A DNA stretch of 64,000 bases from Paludibacteraceae bacterium (GCA_024401435.1 JAKSLB010000001.1:62001-126000), one strand, 5' to 3'; counted from the stretch's first letter, positions 29,834 to 39,883 are shown. Made by a program: numbers and translations. The notes: a model not told the origin generated them from the sequence alone.

Positions 29834-30313
29834 ATGGATAATAAAGAAGAAAGAATTGCACGTGCAGTTGAGTTATTCAAAAGCGGGTATAACTGTTCGC
29901 AATCCGTAGTAGCGGCATTTGCTGATATGTATGGATTAACAGAAGAACAAGCCTTAAAGGTTTCTGCCTCTTTTGGTGGTGGAATCGGACGAATGAGAGA
30001 AACTTGTGGAGCTGCTTGCGGAATGTTTATTTTAGCAGGTTTACAATATGGTTCGACCGATCCTAAAGATGCAGCAGGCAAAGGAGAAAATTATCGTATC
30101 GTACAAGAATTAGCAGAAAAGTTCAAAGTCGCTAACGGATTCTTGAAATGCCGTGACTTATTAGGTTTAGACAAAGATACCAAAGAAAGCCACCAACCAG
30201 CAGAACGCAATGCAAACTACTATGCAAAACGGCCCTGTGCTCAAATCGTAGAGGAAGCTGCAAAAATTTGGGCAGAGGAAATGGAGAAAAGAAATCAACC
30301 TTTTTCTAAATAG
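29834..30313 (+). CDS. C_GCAxxG_C_C family redox protein
   Basis: The 159-aa product has the family's defining cysteines in order: NCSQSV near residue 20, then FGGGIGRMRETCGAACGMF near residue 45-60 (C-GxxCG pattern), then CRDLLG near 100 and RPCAQIV near 135. It has no signal peptide. Members are predicted redox-active or metal-binding cytoplasmic proteins, often near redox or metal genes. Biochemical function is not established. It has its own promoter and a shared terminator with the convergent nuclease gene. Confidence 0.9.
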   Translation: MDNKEERIARAVELFKSGYNCSQSVVAAFADMYGLTEEQALKVSASFGGGIGRMRETCGAACGMFILAGLQYGSTDPKDAAGKGENYRIVQELAEKFKVANGFLKCRDLLGLDKDTKESHQPAERNANYYAKRPCAQIVEEAAKIWAEEMEKRNQPFSK

Positions 30314-30338
30314 AAAAAGTTGATAACAATATAAAGGC

Positions 30339-30367
30339 AGAAAGAGCGAACATAACTCGCCCTTTCT
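30339..30367. terminator. Hairpin between convergent genes
   Basis: AGAAAGAGCGA and TCGCCCTTTCT form an 11-bp stem with one mismatch around a 7-nt loop, followed by ACTTTTATAA. It is placed between two convergent genes and may stop transcription from both. Confidence 0.6.
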
Positions 30368-30388
30368 ACTTTTATAAATTTATAAACA

Positions 30389-31297
30389 TTACAGCTTATC
30401 AACTTCATCGACAGGCAATCCGGTTATTTGTGAAATAGTCTTGATATCCATCTTCATCGTTTTCAGTTTTTTGGCTATTTCCAAATTCGTCTCTCTTTCT
30501 CCTTCTGCACGACCTTTCTGAAAACCAACAATTTCTCCTTCAGTTCGTCCTTCACTCTTATAGTTCTCAATCGTGTCATTTTGTGTCATGATAGCATCCA
30601 CATGAGCGAAATACTCTTTGCGCTCCGTTTCATTCATGTTCGAGATACGCAGTTTCTCGCGTGCCTCCTGTAACCCAGGCGCAGTGGCATCCTGTGCTAT
30701 CACGCCATTCTTCAGAAAGGACATCCACTCCTCAATTGGAGTCTTAGCCACGTCATTGAACTGGTTCACCCGAATCAGATAATACTCTGGGAAGACATCG
30801 TTCTTCACCAAGTGAACACGCTCCTCACCCTCGATGAACTCTCGTTCTCGCTTTCGTACATTCAGTATGTCATCTTGAAATACTCCCCTAAAGACGGTCT
30901 GTCCGTGGTAAAGGAAATCTTTCCCCAATCCAAGATCGAAGTAAAGAATGTTGATGGAATAAATCTTCTTCACGTTTTTGTAAGACTCACCCAAACTGAT
31001 GTGTTCCGTGATCGCCTTGCTCGTCCCATAAAGGATGCGCTGCATAAAGTAGAGATCTCTCGACAACTGAACCTCGATGATAAAAATCTCTTCATTCTCA
31101 TCCTTTACCATCAAGTCTACGCGGTTGAACTTGTCTGTGATGAACTGCTGGTTACTTTCACTCTCCAGCACCTCCATAATCTCGATGTCATGGTTTAACA
31201 GCACCTTGAACAGGCCTTCAAGGATGCCAAAATTGGCTTTATCTCTGAGCAAACGTTTAATCGCCCAATCAAACCTTACAATATCAGAATCTTTCAT
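30389..31297 (-). CDS. Rpn-family PD-(D/E)XK nuclease (transposase-like)
   Basis: This 302-aa protein matches the Rpn/PD-(D/E)XK nuclease transposase family. The core motif is present: RVDLMVKDENEE (Asp) followed by IFIIEVQLS (Glu-x-Gln) near residues 55-75. A helical region with EGRTEGEIVGFQKGRAEGER and a small C-terminal domain (ITGLPVDEVDKL) follow, as is typical. E. coli Rpn proteins promote RecA-independent recombination and cut DNA. The gene is less AT-rich and uses more C- and G-ending codons than its neighbours, suggesting it came from elsewhere. No inverted repeats mark it as a complete insertion sequence. Confidence 0.9.
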   Translation of the reverse strand: MKDSDIVRFDWAIKRLLRDKANFGILEGLFKVLLNHDIEIMEVLESESNQQFITDKFNRVDLMVKDENEEIFIIEVQLSRDLYFMQRILYGTSKAITEHISLGESYKNVKKIYSINILYFDLGLGKDFLYHGQTVFRGVFQDDILNVRKREREFIEGEERVHLVKNDVFPEYYLIRVNQFNDVAKTPIEEWMSFLKNGVIAQDATAPGLQEAREKLRISNMNETERKEYFAHVDAIMTQNDTIENYKSEGRTEGEIVGFQKGRAEGERETNLEIAKKLKTMKMDIKTISQITGLPVDEVDKL

Positions 31298-31431
31298 GTT
31301 GATAGTTTATTTAGTTCTGCAAAGATATGTTTTTTATTGAAAACCAAGAAAAAAGTTGGGATTATACACAAGGTACAATCCCAACCAGAAAAAAGTAGTG
31401 GCCATAATAGCCATCGCCTATATTATCAACA

Positions 31432-31725
31432 TCATACAGTCTGTTCAATGTTCCATACGAAAGCACGAACACCTACTTCTTCATTCCTCAAATCAAGCTT
31501 ATGTATGGTTTCTAGAAGTACATCCAACTTATCGTCTTCGACGACAGTAATCACAACAGAGTTCATTTCAGGCCATGTGTGAGTACCTCTATGAGGTTGT
31601 CCATCAACAGAGCCTCTTCCTTGTACTTGTTCAAAAAAGGTAAAGCCTCTGATACCTAATTTGTCTAACATATATTCAACACGTTCTGTATTGGCTTGGT
31701 TGAATACGATCATAACTGATTTCAT
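31432..31725 (-). CDS. PII-like small protein of the efflux operon
   Basis: The 97-aa product has an alternating beta/alpha pattern of ferredoxin-like fold type. It starts MKSVMIVFNQANTERVEYML and has a loop GRGSVDGQPHRG before a VVITVVEDDKLDVLL strand-helix. This is how PII-like proteins found beside RND efflux genes in Bacteroidetes look. PII family proteins sense small molecules through the T-loop; the ligand here is unknown. It is 12 bp downstream of the RND gene, last in the operon, so a role in modulating the pump is likely. Confidence 0.75.
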   Translation of the reverse strand: MKSVMIVFNQANTERVEYMLDKLGIRGFTFFEQVQGRGSVDGQPHRGTHTWPEMNSVVITVVEDDKLDVLLETIHKLDLRNEEVGVRAFVWNIEQTV

Positions 31726-31737
31726 ATCTATTACCTT

Positions 31738-34700
31738 TTATTTTTTATCAATACTAATCTTTTCTGATGAAGCTACCTTCTTTTTACTACCTTCTGTATT
31801 TATATCCATGAAGATATATTGAGAACGTGTTTCTGCTTCCTTATCTCTCTCTCCGTGTTTAGACATAATACCATACAAGACTGGTACAACAACCAATGTC
31901 ACAATGGTAGAAACCAACAAACCGCCAATTACGACGATACCCATTGGTACCCACATCTCGGATCCATCAGAAGTTGACAATGCCATAGGCAACATACCTA
32001 AGATAGTTGTCATAGCCGTCATCAATACCGGACGAAGACGAGACTGACCAGACAAAGCGATTGCCTCATTCAACTCATATCCACGGTCACGCATCAAATT
32101 GATGTAGTCCACCAACACGATACCATTCTTCACCACAATACCAACCAACATGATACAACCTAAGGCTCCAATCATATCCAAAGATGTACTTGTGAAGAAC
32201 AATGCCCAAATCACACCAGAGAAGGCAAATGGAACCGCCATCATGATGATGAATGGTTTTGCATAAGATTCGAACTGAGATGCCATTACCACGTATACCA
32301 AGATAACAATGATTAAAAGCAACAATCCCATATCTTGGAATGACTCTTGTTGGTCTTCATAACTACCACCCAATACAACAGACACACCATTAGGTTTTTC
32401 AATTTGTGGCAATACGTTATCAATTGCGACAGCCAACTCACCCAATGAAGTATTAAATGGAGTAACTTCCACTTTCAAGTAACGTTGACGACTCTTACGT
32501 TCAATCTCTGGTGGTCCCCAATATTCCTCAACAGACGCAATCTCACTTAATTTCACCAAACCTGTAGAAGTTGGCAATGTCAAGTCTTCGATAGCATCGA
32601 TAGAGTTACGGTTTTCCTCTTCCAAACGAACTAAGATATCGTATTCATCACCATCTTCTTTCAAATAACCGCAAGCCATACCATTCACACGGTTACGGAC
32701 ATAAGTAGCAACCACAGCAGAAGTCAAGCCATGACGAGCTGCCTTTTCCTTATCAACTACAATCTTCAACTCAGGGCGGTCATCATCACGACTGATATCA
32801 ATATTACGAGCGATATCACGCGTTTTAGGATCGTTCTGTAATAATTGTTTTACCTGAGCTGCGTATGCACTTGTTACATCGAAGTCATAACCATATATTT
32901 CGACATCAACTGTACTTTGACCACCCATACCTCCACCAGAAGAAATAGCCACTTTATAGTCAGCTACCTCTGGATAAGAGGCAATCTCCTGACGAAGTAC
33001 TTCGGCAATTTCTGTGATAGAACGTTCACGAGTATATTTCTTACCTGCATTAAAACGCATTTGAATCGTATTATTTCTTGTTGATGAGAACAATGCTGAA
33101 ATACCAGCAGCATCATTAGAACCACATGTGGTAGAGATGTTCTTTGTTTCAGGAACCAAATCAAAGAATCTCTTCTCTAACATACGAGCAAACTTAGCCG
33201 TTTCCTCTACACGAGTACCTTGCAACAATTCAACATCTACAGTCAAACGACCATTATCTGGAACAGCCATAAAATCCGTTCCAATACGACCTGTCAAAGC
33301 AGGAATTAAGGAAACAAAGAAGAAAGCAACTACGAACAACATCGTTAGAGCTCTATGAGATAAGCACCAACGAAGAACATTAGCATAGAAAGCATCCAAC
33401 TTATCCAATGCTTTTACTACCGTATTCTCATAAGAGAGTGTTTTTGTATCCTTTTGTTCTTTAACAAGATGACCTTCTGCATCCAATTTGACGCTCTTAG
33501 CTTTCAATACCTTTGAACAAAGCATTGGTACCAAGGAGATAGCCACTGCTGTTGATGTACAACATACGATTGTTACAATCCAACCCAACTCTTTGAACAT
33601 CACACCAGCAATACCTGTCAACATAGTCAACGGAACGAATACGGCAACGATTACCAAAGTAGTAGCAATTACGGATACCCATACCTCATTCGTACCATAA
33701 ATAGCAGCTTCACGTGGATTAGATCCTCGTTCAATATGGGTAGTAATATTTTCCAATACCACAATAGCATCATCCACCACCATACCGACCGCTATGGAAA
33801 GAGAACAAAGTGAAATAATGTTCAATGAGCTATCTACAAATAACAAATAAAGGAATGCTACCAACAAAGAAATTGGAATAGTCAAACCAATAATGATACT
33901 CGCACGCCATTTACCCAAGAAGAACAACACGACCAAAACCACGAAACCGACAGCATAAAGTACTGATTCCTCCAAAGAATTGATGGCATTGACAATTTCT
34001 GTTGATGAGTCATAAATTTCACGGAATTGGATATCTGCAGGAAGTGATTTTTGAATTTTTTCTAATTCTTTGTGAATATCCTTACAAATTTGTACCGTAT
34101 TGGCACCCGTTTGTTTAGAGATAATCAAACGAACAGCTTCTTCACCATTCATCTTCTCATCCAACGTCATATCCTTGATGGTATCACGAACAGTAGCAAT
34201 ATCACGTACATAGATTTGTTTTCCGTCTGGAGTAGTTGACACAACAATATTAGCCAATTCAGAACTTTCCAAATATTCACTACGAACTTGTAATGCATAT
34301 TGTTCCTTCTTCATCTTCACATTACCAGAAGACAAGTTAAGATTATTACCTGAAATAGCATTACCCACCGTTTCCAATGTGATACTATAGGCATCCAACT
34401 GTTTTTGGTTGATGTCTATGTAAACATAACGATCAGGTTCACCAGACATACTAACGTTACCCACACCATCCACACGGCTTAACTGAGGAATCACCTCATC
34501 GTTCATGATTTTTTCCAATCCAGGATAACTCTCTTTTGCTTGAACAGCGAACTGGATAATTGGCATTGATGAACTATTGAACTTGATGATATATGGGTTA
34601 GAAGCACCACTTGGAAGGTTATCTTTCGCCATATCCACATACGATCGAATATCATTCATCACTTCATCCAAGTTACCACCCCATTCAAATTCAAGAGCCA

Positions 34701-34971
34701 CCAATGAAAGGTTATCCTTTGAAGTAGAGGTTAACTCATCCAATCCATCGACTGAGTTCAATGCATTTTCCATATACTTGGTAACATTTGTCTCCACCTC
34801 ACTTGCATTAGCACCCGGATAAGCACACATTACAGCCACAAAAGGAGGGTCGATTTCAGGATATTGGTCGATTGGCAGTTTGATGTATGCAAACACACCC
34901 ATCAACATCACGGCCACGAAAATCAAAATAGAAGTGACCGGTTTATTAATCGCGGTTTTATAAATACTCAT
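31738..34971 (-). CDS. RND multidrug efflux pump, inner-membrane subunit (AcrB/HAE1 type)
   Basis: The 1077-aa product is a full-length RND transporter. It has the N-terminal helix (KPVTSILIFVAVMLMGVFAY), two large periplasmic loops and two blocks of membrane helices. The proton-relay residues of the HAE1 type are present: VGMVVDDAIVVLENI (paired Asp) in TM4 and VGIVVKNGIVLVDYIN (Lys) in TM10. It would take up drugs or lipophilic compounds from the periplasm and pass them to the TolC-like channel. The operon order is regulator, TolC, adaptor, RND, PII-like. The substrate cannot be told from sequence. Confidence 0.95.
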   Translation of the reverse strand: MSIYKTAINKPVTSILIFVAVMLMGVFAYIKLPIDQYPEIDPPFVAVMCAYPGANASEVETNVTKYMENALNSVDGLDELTSTSKDNLSLVALEFEWGGNLDEVMNDIRSYVDMAKDNLPSGASNPYIIKFNSSSMPIIQFAVQAKESYPGLEKIMNDEVIPQLSRVDGVGNVSMSGEPDRYVYIDINQKQLDAYSITLETVGNAISGNNLNLSSGNVKMKKEQYALQVRSEYLESSELANIVVSTTPDGKQIYVRDIATVRDTIKDMTLDEKMNGEEAVRLIISKQTGANTVQICKDIHKELEKIQKSLPADIQFREIYDSSTEIVNAINSLEESVLYAVGFVVLVVLFFLGKWRASIIIGLTIPISLLVAFLYLLFVDSSLNIISLCSLSIAVGMVVDDAIVVLENITTHIERGSNPREAAIYGTNEVWVSVIATTLVIVAVFVPLTMLTGIAGVMFKELGWIVTIVCCTSTAVAISLVPMLCSKVLKAKSVKLDAEGHLVKEQKDTKTLSYENTVVKALDKLDAFYANVLRWCLSHRALTMLFVVAFFFVSLIPALTGRIGTDFMAVPDNGRLTVDVELLQGTRVEETAKFARMLEKRFFDLVPETKNISTTCGSNDAAGISALFSSTRNNTIQMRFNAGKKYTRERSITEIAEVLRQEIASYPEVADYKVAISSGGGMGGQSTVDVEIYGYDFDVTSAYAAQVKQLLQNDPKTRDIARNIDISRDDDRPELKIVVDKEKAARHGLTSAVVATYVRNRVNGMACGYLKEDGDEYDILVRLEEENRNSIDAIEDLTLPTSTGLVKLSEIASVEEYWGPPEIERKSRQRYLKVEVTPFNTSLGELAVAIDNVLPQIEKPNGVSVVLGGSYEDQQESFQDMGLLLLIIVILVYVVMASQFESYAKPFIIMMAVPFAFSGVIWALFFTSTSLDMIGALGCIMLVGIVVKNGIVLVDYINLMRDRGYELNEAIALSGQSRLRPVLMTAMTTILGMLPMALSTSDGSEMWVPMGIVVIGGLLVSTIVTLVVVPVLYGIMSKHGERDKEAETRSQYIFMDINTEGSKKKVASSEKISIDKK

Positions 34972-35015
34972 TTTTTCTTTTTTTTAAGTCAAATTATAAA
35001 TCTTCAACGAAGGTC

Positions 35016-36206
35016 TTATTTCTTCAAAGATTTTGAACTATCAGCTTTTTCTTCTATTGTCTTAACAGCTACAGTATCAACAAGTATCTTTCCTGTTGAC
35101 TCAACATTTGCGGCAGAATCTCCATTTTCAGATTTTGCAGCAGCTTCTTGTTCGTATGTTGTATTTAAAACCTGAACTTCAACGCCATCGATTAAACTTG
35201 CTTGACCTTGAATAACAACTTCTTGTCCTTCGTATACATCCTCAGCAAATACTTCAATGTATTTATTGAAACGTTGTCCGATTTCTACAGAAACACGTTT
35301 AGCAACACCTTTGTCATTTAAGAACAAATAACGCTCATTAGAACCTGGCAATTTCATTACTGATTGATAAGGAACAGCCACAACTTTCTCTTTACCAACT
35401 GGTACTGTTGTATGAACATACATACCAGGACGTAATTTCATACTTCCATTAGGAATTCTAACCTTACATTGAAAGGTGTGAGTACCTGCATCAATAGTAG
35501 GATAAATTGTTTCGATAGTAGCAGGGAAAGTCATATCAGGATAAATATCAGAAATGATATTTAACTTCATTCCAGTTTTAATCTTAGGGAAATAAGCTTC
35601 TGGTACATTAATAATCACTTTCAAAAGGTTCAATTGCACAACCGTCAAGATAGGTCTTGCACCATTATACAACTCGCCATTTTCATAATTACGAGCAGAA
35701 ACGACTCCTGGGAAGGTAGCCTTAAAGAAAGTGTTGGTTTGTAAGAACTCCAATTGTTCCTTTGCTTGATCGTAACCTAATTTTGTTTGGTCATAAACTT
35801 GTTGAGTTACATTACCACCAGCCAACAAAGCATCCATACGTTTCATCTCAGTTTCAAGATTGGATACTTGAAGCTTTGCTTGCTTCAATTGTGTTTGATC
35901 CATGCGAACCAACAACTCACCCGTTGAAACACGATCACCCACATCCTTATATCTCTTTTCGATAATACCAGTTAATGAAGGAGAAACATTCATTGTTTCA
36001 TAACCTTCAAGAACAGCGGTACATTCCACTTCACGGTCGATTTCCTGTTTGATAACAGGTTCCGTACGAACTTTTACCACTTTCTTTTCTTCCGTTGTTT
36101 GCTCATCAGCATTTTTCTTCTGATCGTCGCCACCACAACTTGTCGAAATATTGGCCAAAGCAAGAGCCATAACTGCAGCCCAGCCCAATCTTACTAGTTT
36201 TTTCAT
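35016..36206 (-). CDS. RND periplasmic adaptor lipoprotein (membrane-fusion protein)
   Basis: The 396-aa product has a lipobox (ISTSC, Cys23) and is probably anchored to the inner membrane. It shows the adaptor layout: a beta-barrel start (ECTAVLEGYETMNVSPSLTG), a lipoyl-like half with GDRVSTGELLVRMD, a coiled-coil helical hairpin (residues about 105-140), then the second lipoyl half and a beta barrel (FPGVVSARNYENGELYN onward). It bridges the RND pump and the TolC-like channel. It is 44 bp from the RND gene. Confidence 0.94.
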   Translation of the reverse strand: MKKLVRLGWAAVMALALANISTSCGGDDQKKNADEQTTEEKKVVKVRTEPVIKQEIDREVECTAVLEGYETMNVSPSLTGIIEKRYKDVGDRVSTGELLVRMDQTQLKQAKLQVSNLETEMKRMDALLAGGNVTQQVYDQTKLGYDQAKEQLEFLQTNTFFKATFPGVVSARNYENGELYNGARPILTVVQLNLLKVIINVPEAYFPKIKTGMKLNIISDIYPDMTFPATIETIYPTIDAGTHTFQCKVRIPNGSMKLRPGMYVHTTVPVGKEKVVAVPYQSVMKLPGSNERYLFLNDKGVAKRVSVEIGQRFNKYIEVFAEDVYEGQEVVIQGQASLIDGVEVQVLNTTYEQEAAAKSENGDSAANVESTGKILVDTVAVKTIEEKADSSKSLKK

Positions 36207-36240
36207 TTGTATTGTGAATTTTAATTATTATCGAAATTAT

Positions 36241-37683
36241 TTATTTGTTCAACAGCACCTTCAAATCAACATAAGCGGTAATCATATCCATAAGTGCCGT
36301 AATATAAGTTTTTTGCGCATTAAGCAATTCCGTACTCGATGTGGTCAATTGCATACTAGAAATCGTACCATATTTGAACTTCTCGGTATTGCTATTGAAT
36401 ACGCGTTGCATCACGTCAATATTATTTGACTGATTCTCATAGTTCTCGTAAGCGGATATCAAATTATAACGCAATTGTTTCTCTTGGATGCCCAATTGTA
36501 GTTCTGTGTCCTCCAATTCATTGAGCGCTTTCGCATAATCCAATTTAGCACTGCGAACATCAGCCCAACGGGTTCCGCTTGACCAAATTGGCACAGACAA
36601 CTTGAATCCTACGGTGTTCTTAGGAGAGCCGCTAAACGCATCCAACATAGTCTCGATTTGGTCATCGGCATTCACATACTTATGATCCGCATAATTATAG
36701 AAAGCCGTCAATGAAGGAATATAAGCCGACTTGCTAAGGCTTACCTGTTTCTCAGACATTTCTGTGCTTTTAACCTTTATTTTATAATCATAATTGTTAT
36801 TCAAGTCCAATTCTGAATTCAACAAAGAGAGGATTGAACCAGGATTCACAAGTTCCTCCAAAGATTGGGTAAGGACAATCTCCTGATCAGCTGGAACACC
36901 TATCATTGTACGGATGGTATTGTACAATACCTCTATTACTCTTTTAGAGGTGTTGATGCCACTTTTTAGAGCAGCCACTTGAATTGAGATTTGGTCTGCA
37001 TCGTTTTGCTCGGCGACACCAGCTTTCACAGCGTTCAAGGTCATATTGTACATTCTGTCCATATTCTCAAGGTTTCTCTCCAACAACTGCACCGTTGTTT
37101 GTTGAGCTAGAATGTTTACATAAGAAGTCTCAATATTGGACAAGATGGTTTGATCAATCTTTCCGACAGTCAACGAGGACAACTCCTTAGCCATTTTAGC
37201 CACCTTAACGCCGACAATCTGCGCTCCGCTTATCGTAGCGTTGACATTTATTCCCCAATTGAGCATGGAAGGCATATCTGTCTTACCAGATCCTGACGAT
37301 GCTTTCGGAGCTGCGGTCGTATTAGATGCGCTCACAGAGGTATCTTTCGCAGAAAGAGCACCATTCGAGCCACCTCCCGTCATCATGGAAAAATCCCTTT
37401 GATATCCACACATATTAGAATATGTAGCATCACCGTTCACCTGCGGCAACATGCTTGCAATAGCCTTCCAACGAGCGGCTTCGGACTTTTGTACGTCATA
37501 CGAAGCGTTCTTGATCGTACGATTGTGTTCCAAAGCATACTTTTTTGCCTCTTCCAACGACAACTCCAATTTAAAGTTCTCCTGTGCGACCGCAACAGAA
37601 TCGACGGTCTGAGCGAATGCGGGTGTGCCTAACGCCAACGAAAGCACCAACATACATTCTGTTTTTTTTAACACACTTTTCAT
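36241..37683 (-). CDS. TolC-family outer-membrane efflux protein
   Basis: The 480-aa product has a signal peptide (cleavage after TPAFA) and two homologous halves of long helices with amphipathic strands, the TolC pattern. The opening LELSLEEAKKYALEHNRTIK is typical of the family, as is the internal repeat KLSVPIWSSGTRWADVRSAKLDYAKA. It forms the outer-membrane channel for the RND pump. It follows the TetR-type gene and precedes the adaptor gene at 34 bp. Confidence 0.94.
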   Translation of the reverse strand: MKSVLKKTECMLVLSLALGTPAFAQTVDSVAVAQENFKLELSLEEAKKYALEHNRTIKNASYDVQKSEAARWKAIASMLPQVNGDATYSNMCGYQRDFSMMTGGGSNGALSAKDTSVSASNTTAAPKASSGSGKTDMPSMLNWGINVNATISGAQIVGVKVAKMAKELSSLTVGKIDQTILSNIETSYVNILAQQTTVQLLERNLENMDRMYNMTLNAVKAGVAEQNDADQISIQVAALKSGINTSKRVIEVLYNTIRTMIGVPADQEIVLTQSLEELVNPGSILSLLNSELDLNNNYDYKIKVKSTEMSEKQVSLSKSAYIPSLTAFYNYADHKYVNADDQIETMLDAFSGSPKNTVGFKLSVPIWSSGTRWADVRSAKLDYAKALNELEDTELQLGIQEKQLRYNLISAYENYENQSNNIDVMQRVFNSNTEKFKYGTISSMQLTTSSTELLNAQKTYITALMDMITAYVDLKVLLNK

Positions 37684-37729
37684 TGTTTATTTATTAATTT
37701 ATTTATTTTTCATTCTACAAACAAGCTAT

Positions 37730-38365
37730 TCACACCATTTCAATATACTCTGTGATTAACTTCATTCCTTTTTCAGTCGCCGTACCCCTAAAATAGATTG
37801 AACACAACATACGTAACACATCTTTAGGAGAAACCGATGAATAATCATAGGATTCCTTATCTCTCAGCGAACTAATCATGCCATAATAAACGATTGCCAA
37901 AACCTCAGAGGATAAAGTAGGGATGATGTAACCATCCTCTTGAGACTTATGAATCAACTCGGAAAATTGAGCTATTTGAGCAGGACGATTCAGTTTGTTT
38001 TGCTTGATTTTTTCAGGGAACAATGTTTCAACATCTGCAACGAAACGTAAATTAATCTTATTTAGTTTCATAAAACCCGCTTGAAACATTCTAAGTAAAA
38101 ACACAAATGAGTTTTCTGATGTCCTCTCTATGGCTGCTCGTTGCTCATCATTCTCCCTCTTAAACAATGCCAAACATTCGGACACCAACTCCTCTTTATC
38201 AGCAAATTGCTCATAAATCGTTCGTTTAGATACAGAGAGTGATGCTGCGATTTTATCCATCGTAACCATTTTTATTCCTTCTGACAAGAATAATTCCAAT
38301 GCACCTTTCGTAATTTTTTCTCTGTTTTCTAAACTCATAATTTTCTGTTCTTTTTCAACTTTCAT
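37730..38365 (-). CDS. TetR/AcrR-family regulator of the efflux operon
   Basis: The 211-aa product has an N-terminal helix-turn-helix (MDKIAASLSVSKRTIYEQFADKEELVSE) and a helical ligand-binding half. It is the first gene of the efflux operon, 46 bp before the TolC gene, so it probably represses its own operon. A second ATG at 38338 (MSLENREKITKG) would remove nine residues and is equally plausible. The promoter element TATATTTG lies 45-53 bp upstream of the longer start. Confidence 0.9.
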   Translation of the reverse strand: MKVEKEQKIMSLENREKITKGALELFLSEGIKMVTMDKIAASLSVSKRTIYEQFADKEELVSECLALFKRENDEQRAAIERTSENSFVFLLRMFQAGFMKLNKINLRFVADVETLFPEKIKQNKLNRPAQIAQFSELIHKSQEDGYIIPTLSSEVLAIVYYGMISSLRDKESYDYSSVSPKDVLRMLCSIYFRGTATEKGMKLITEYIEMV

Positions 38366-38410
38366 AGAAAAATCTGTTCAAGGGATACCTATGCAGTTTA
38401 AAATAGATTG

Positions 38411-38418
38411 CAAATATA
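38411..38418 (-). promoter_or_regulatory. -7 element of the efflux operon
   Basis: TATATTTG on the - strand matches TAnnTTTG and is the best promoter candidate upstream of the TetR-type gene. Confidence 0.45.
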
Positions 38419-38622
38419 CACAAAACAGGGATAGAAAACTAAAAAAACGAAAATAGTTTTTATGGTTTTTATATTATTTAACATATTTTTTTGGCAGAAA
38501 AAAATTAAAAAATATACGATTGAGGAAGCACACATACAGTACTCGCCCTACTTCTTCATTCCTATCAGCAATCCGTCTGACAAAATATTCAAATTCACCA
38601 CAACGCAATTTATAGAAATCTC

Positions 38623-38630
38623 TATATTTG
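38623..38630 (+). promoter_or_regulatory. -7 element of the WYL-regulator gene
   Basis: TATATTTG lies 17 bp before the ATG at 38648, so the untranslated leader would be very short. Confidence 0.45.
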
Positions 38631-38647
38631 TATCATAAAAAAAAGTT

Positions 38648-39574
38648 ATGGCTAAAATATCATATTTCGTTCGATACGCAATCATTGTAAAAGAATTAAG
38701 GCGCGGAGAGAAAACATACGACGAATTACGTTACGCTATTATACAAAATGATTCAATGGATCTTAGTGAATATTCACAACGTACATTACAACGTGACATC
38801 AAAGAAATTGAAGAAATATTCGGACTAGTCATCAAATGTGACAAAGAAGGTTTTTACCAATTGGAAAAGGAGGAATCGTTTTTGTCTACCGAAAATTTTG
38901 AATTATTGGAACAATTCGATTTTCTACAAACCATCAAAACAGCCGAAAACTATTCAGACTATCTACTACCTGAAAAATCAGATTCTGTTGGTTCTTGTTG
39001 GAAAGCAGAATTGTTAAAAGCTTGCAAAGCGCAAAATGCCGTCAAATTCAACTATCAATCTCCTTGGAGTGGTCCTTCATCAAACAGAACACTCAATCCA
39101 TACGGGTTGAAAGAATTTGGACATAAATGGTATGTAATCGGTGAAGATGCTGAGAAAAAGAAATTGAGAGTCTTTTCTTTAGACCGAATAACCGATATGA
39201 AAGTGATAAAAGAAAGACATTTCATGAGAGATCCCGAATTTAACATACGAGAATATTATAAAGATTCGTACGGAATCTACCGACCTTCTGAAGATGAGGA
39301 GATGAAAGCTATCGACATTGAATTGTGGGCAGACGAACAATACGGGCAAATACTGGAGAAGAGTCCGTTGCATAGCAGTCAAACATGTAAAAAACTAGAA
39401 TACGGATATGAAATAAAATTACATGTATATCCCGCATGGGATTTCACACAAAAATTATTAACTATTGCAGACAGAGTACGAGTTGTCAGTCCCCTTGAAT
39501 ATAGAGAAGAATTAAAAGAAACACTAATGGCTTTATGGGGTGATTATGATTCAGAAGAAGAGATAGAAGACTAA
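38648..39574 (+). CDS. WYL-domain transcriptional regulator
   Basis: The 308-aa product has an N-terminal winged helix-turn-helix (YDELRYAIIQ, YSQRTLQRDIKEIEEIFG). A WYL domain follows at about residues 120-200 (NPYGLKEFGHKWYVIGEDAEKKKLRVFSLDRI), with the typical W-Y-V and the RVFSLDRI strand, and then a C-terminal WCX-like region. WYL regulators often respond to nucleic acids or nucleotides and control DNA-repair or defence genes. The next gene downstream encodes a DNA glycosylase-like protein, but a long leader with its own promoter separates the two. Confidence 0.92.
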   Translation: MAKISYFVRYAIIVKELRRGEKTYDELRYAIIQNDSMDLSEYSQRTLQRDIKEIEEIFGLVIKCDKEGFYQLEKEESFLSTENFELLEQFDFLQTIKTAENYSDYLLPEKSDSVGSCWKAELLKACKAQNAVKFNYQSPWSGPSSNRTLNPYGLKEFGHKWYVIGEDAEKKKLRVFSLDRITDMKVIKERHFMRDPEFNIREYYKDSYGIYRPSEDEEMKAIDIELWADEQYGQILEKSPLHSSQTCKKLEYGYEIKLHVYPAWDFTQKLLTIADRVRVVSPLEYREELKETLMALWGDYDSEEEIED

Positions 39575-39758
39575 ATCAACAATATATAACACACAAAAAA
39601 TTCCAACTATTTTTTTTGAACGACATAGTTTGTCGCTATCAACTTTAATTTTGTTCACGTTATTTAAAAGAAATAACCGAATGAAACTAAAAAGTCATTC
39701 GTCAATTGAAAAAGTATAAAAAAAAGGAAACAAAGTTTCACGTCTAATTTTATTTTCT

Positions 39759-39766
39759 ATATCTTT
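39759..39766 (+). promoter_or_regulatory. -7 element before the leader of the HhH-GPD gene
   Basis: TATCTTTG matches the Bacteroidetes TAnnTTTG consensus. Transcription would start near 39773, well upstream of the folded region. Confidence 0.5.
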
Positions 39767-39883
39767 GAATCGCACGATAAAAAGTGCAAAATCAAAAATT
39801 TAAATTAAACATTATAAAATTTAAAACAAACAAAAGAATAGAAAAGTAAAAGTTAAGACATATTATTAGTTGCATTGGTATTC

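Noticed and set aside
29803-30081. - strand frame opposite the C_GCAxxG_C_C gene
   Set aside because: It overlaps a well-supported gene and its promoter and encodes low-complexity sequence.
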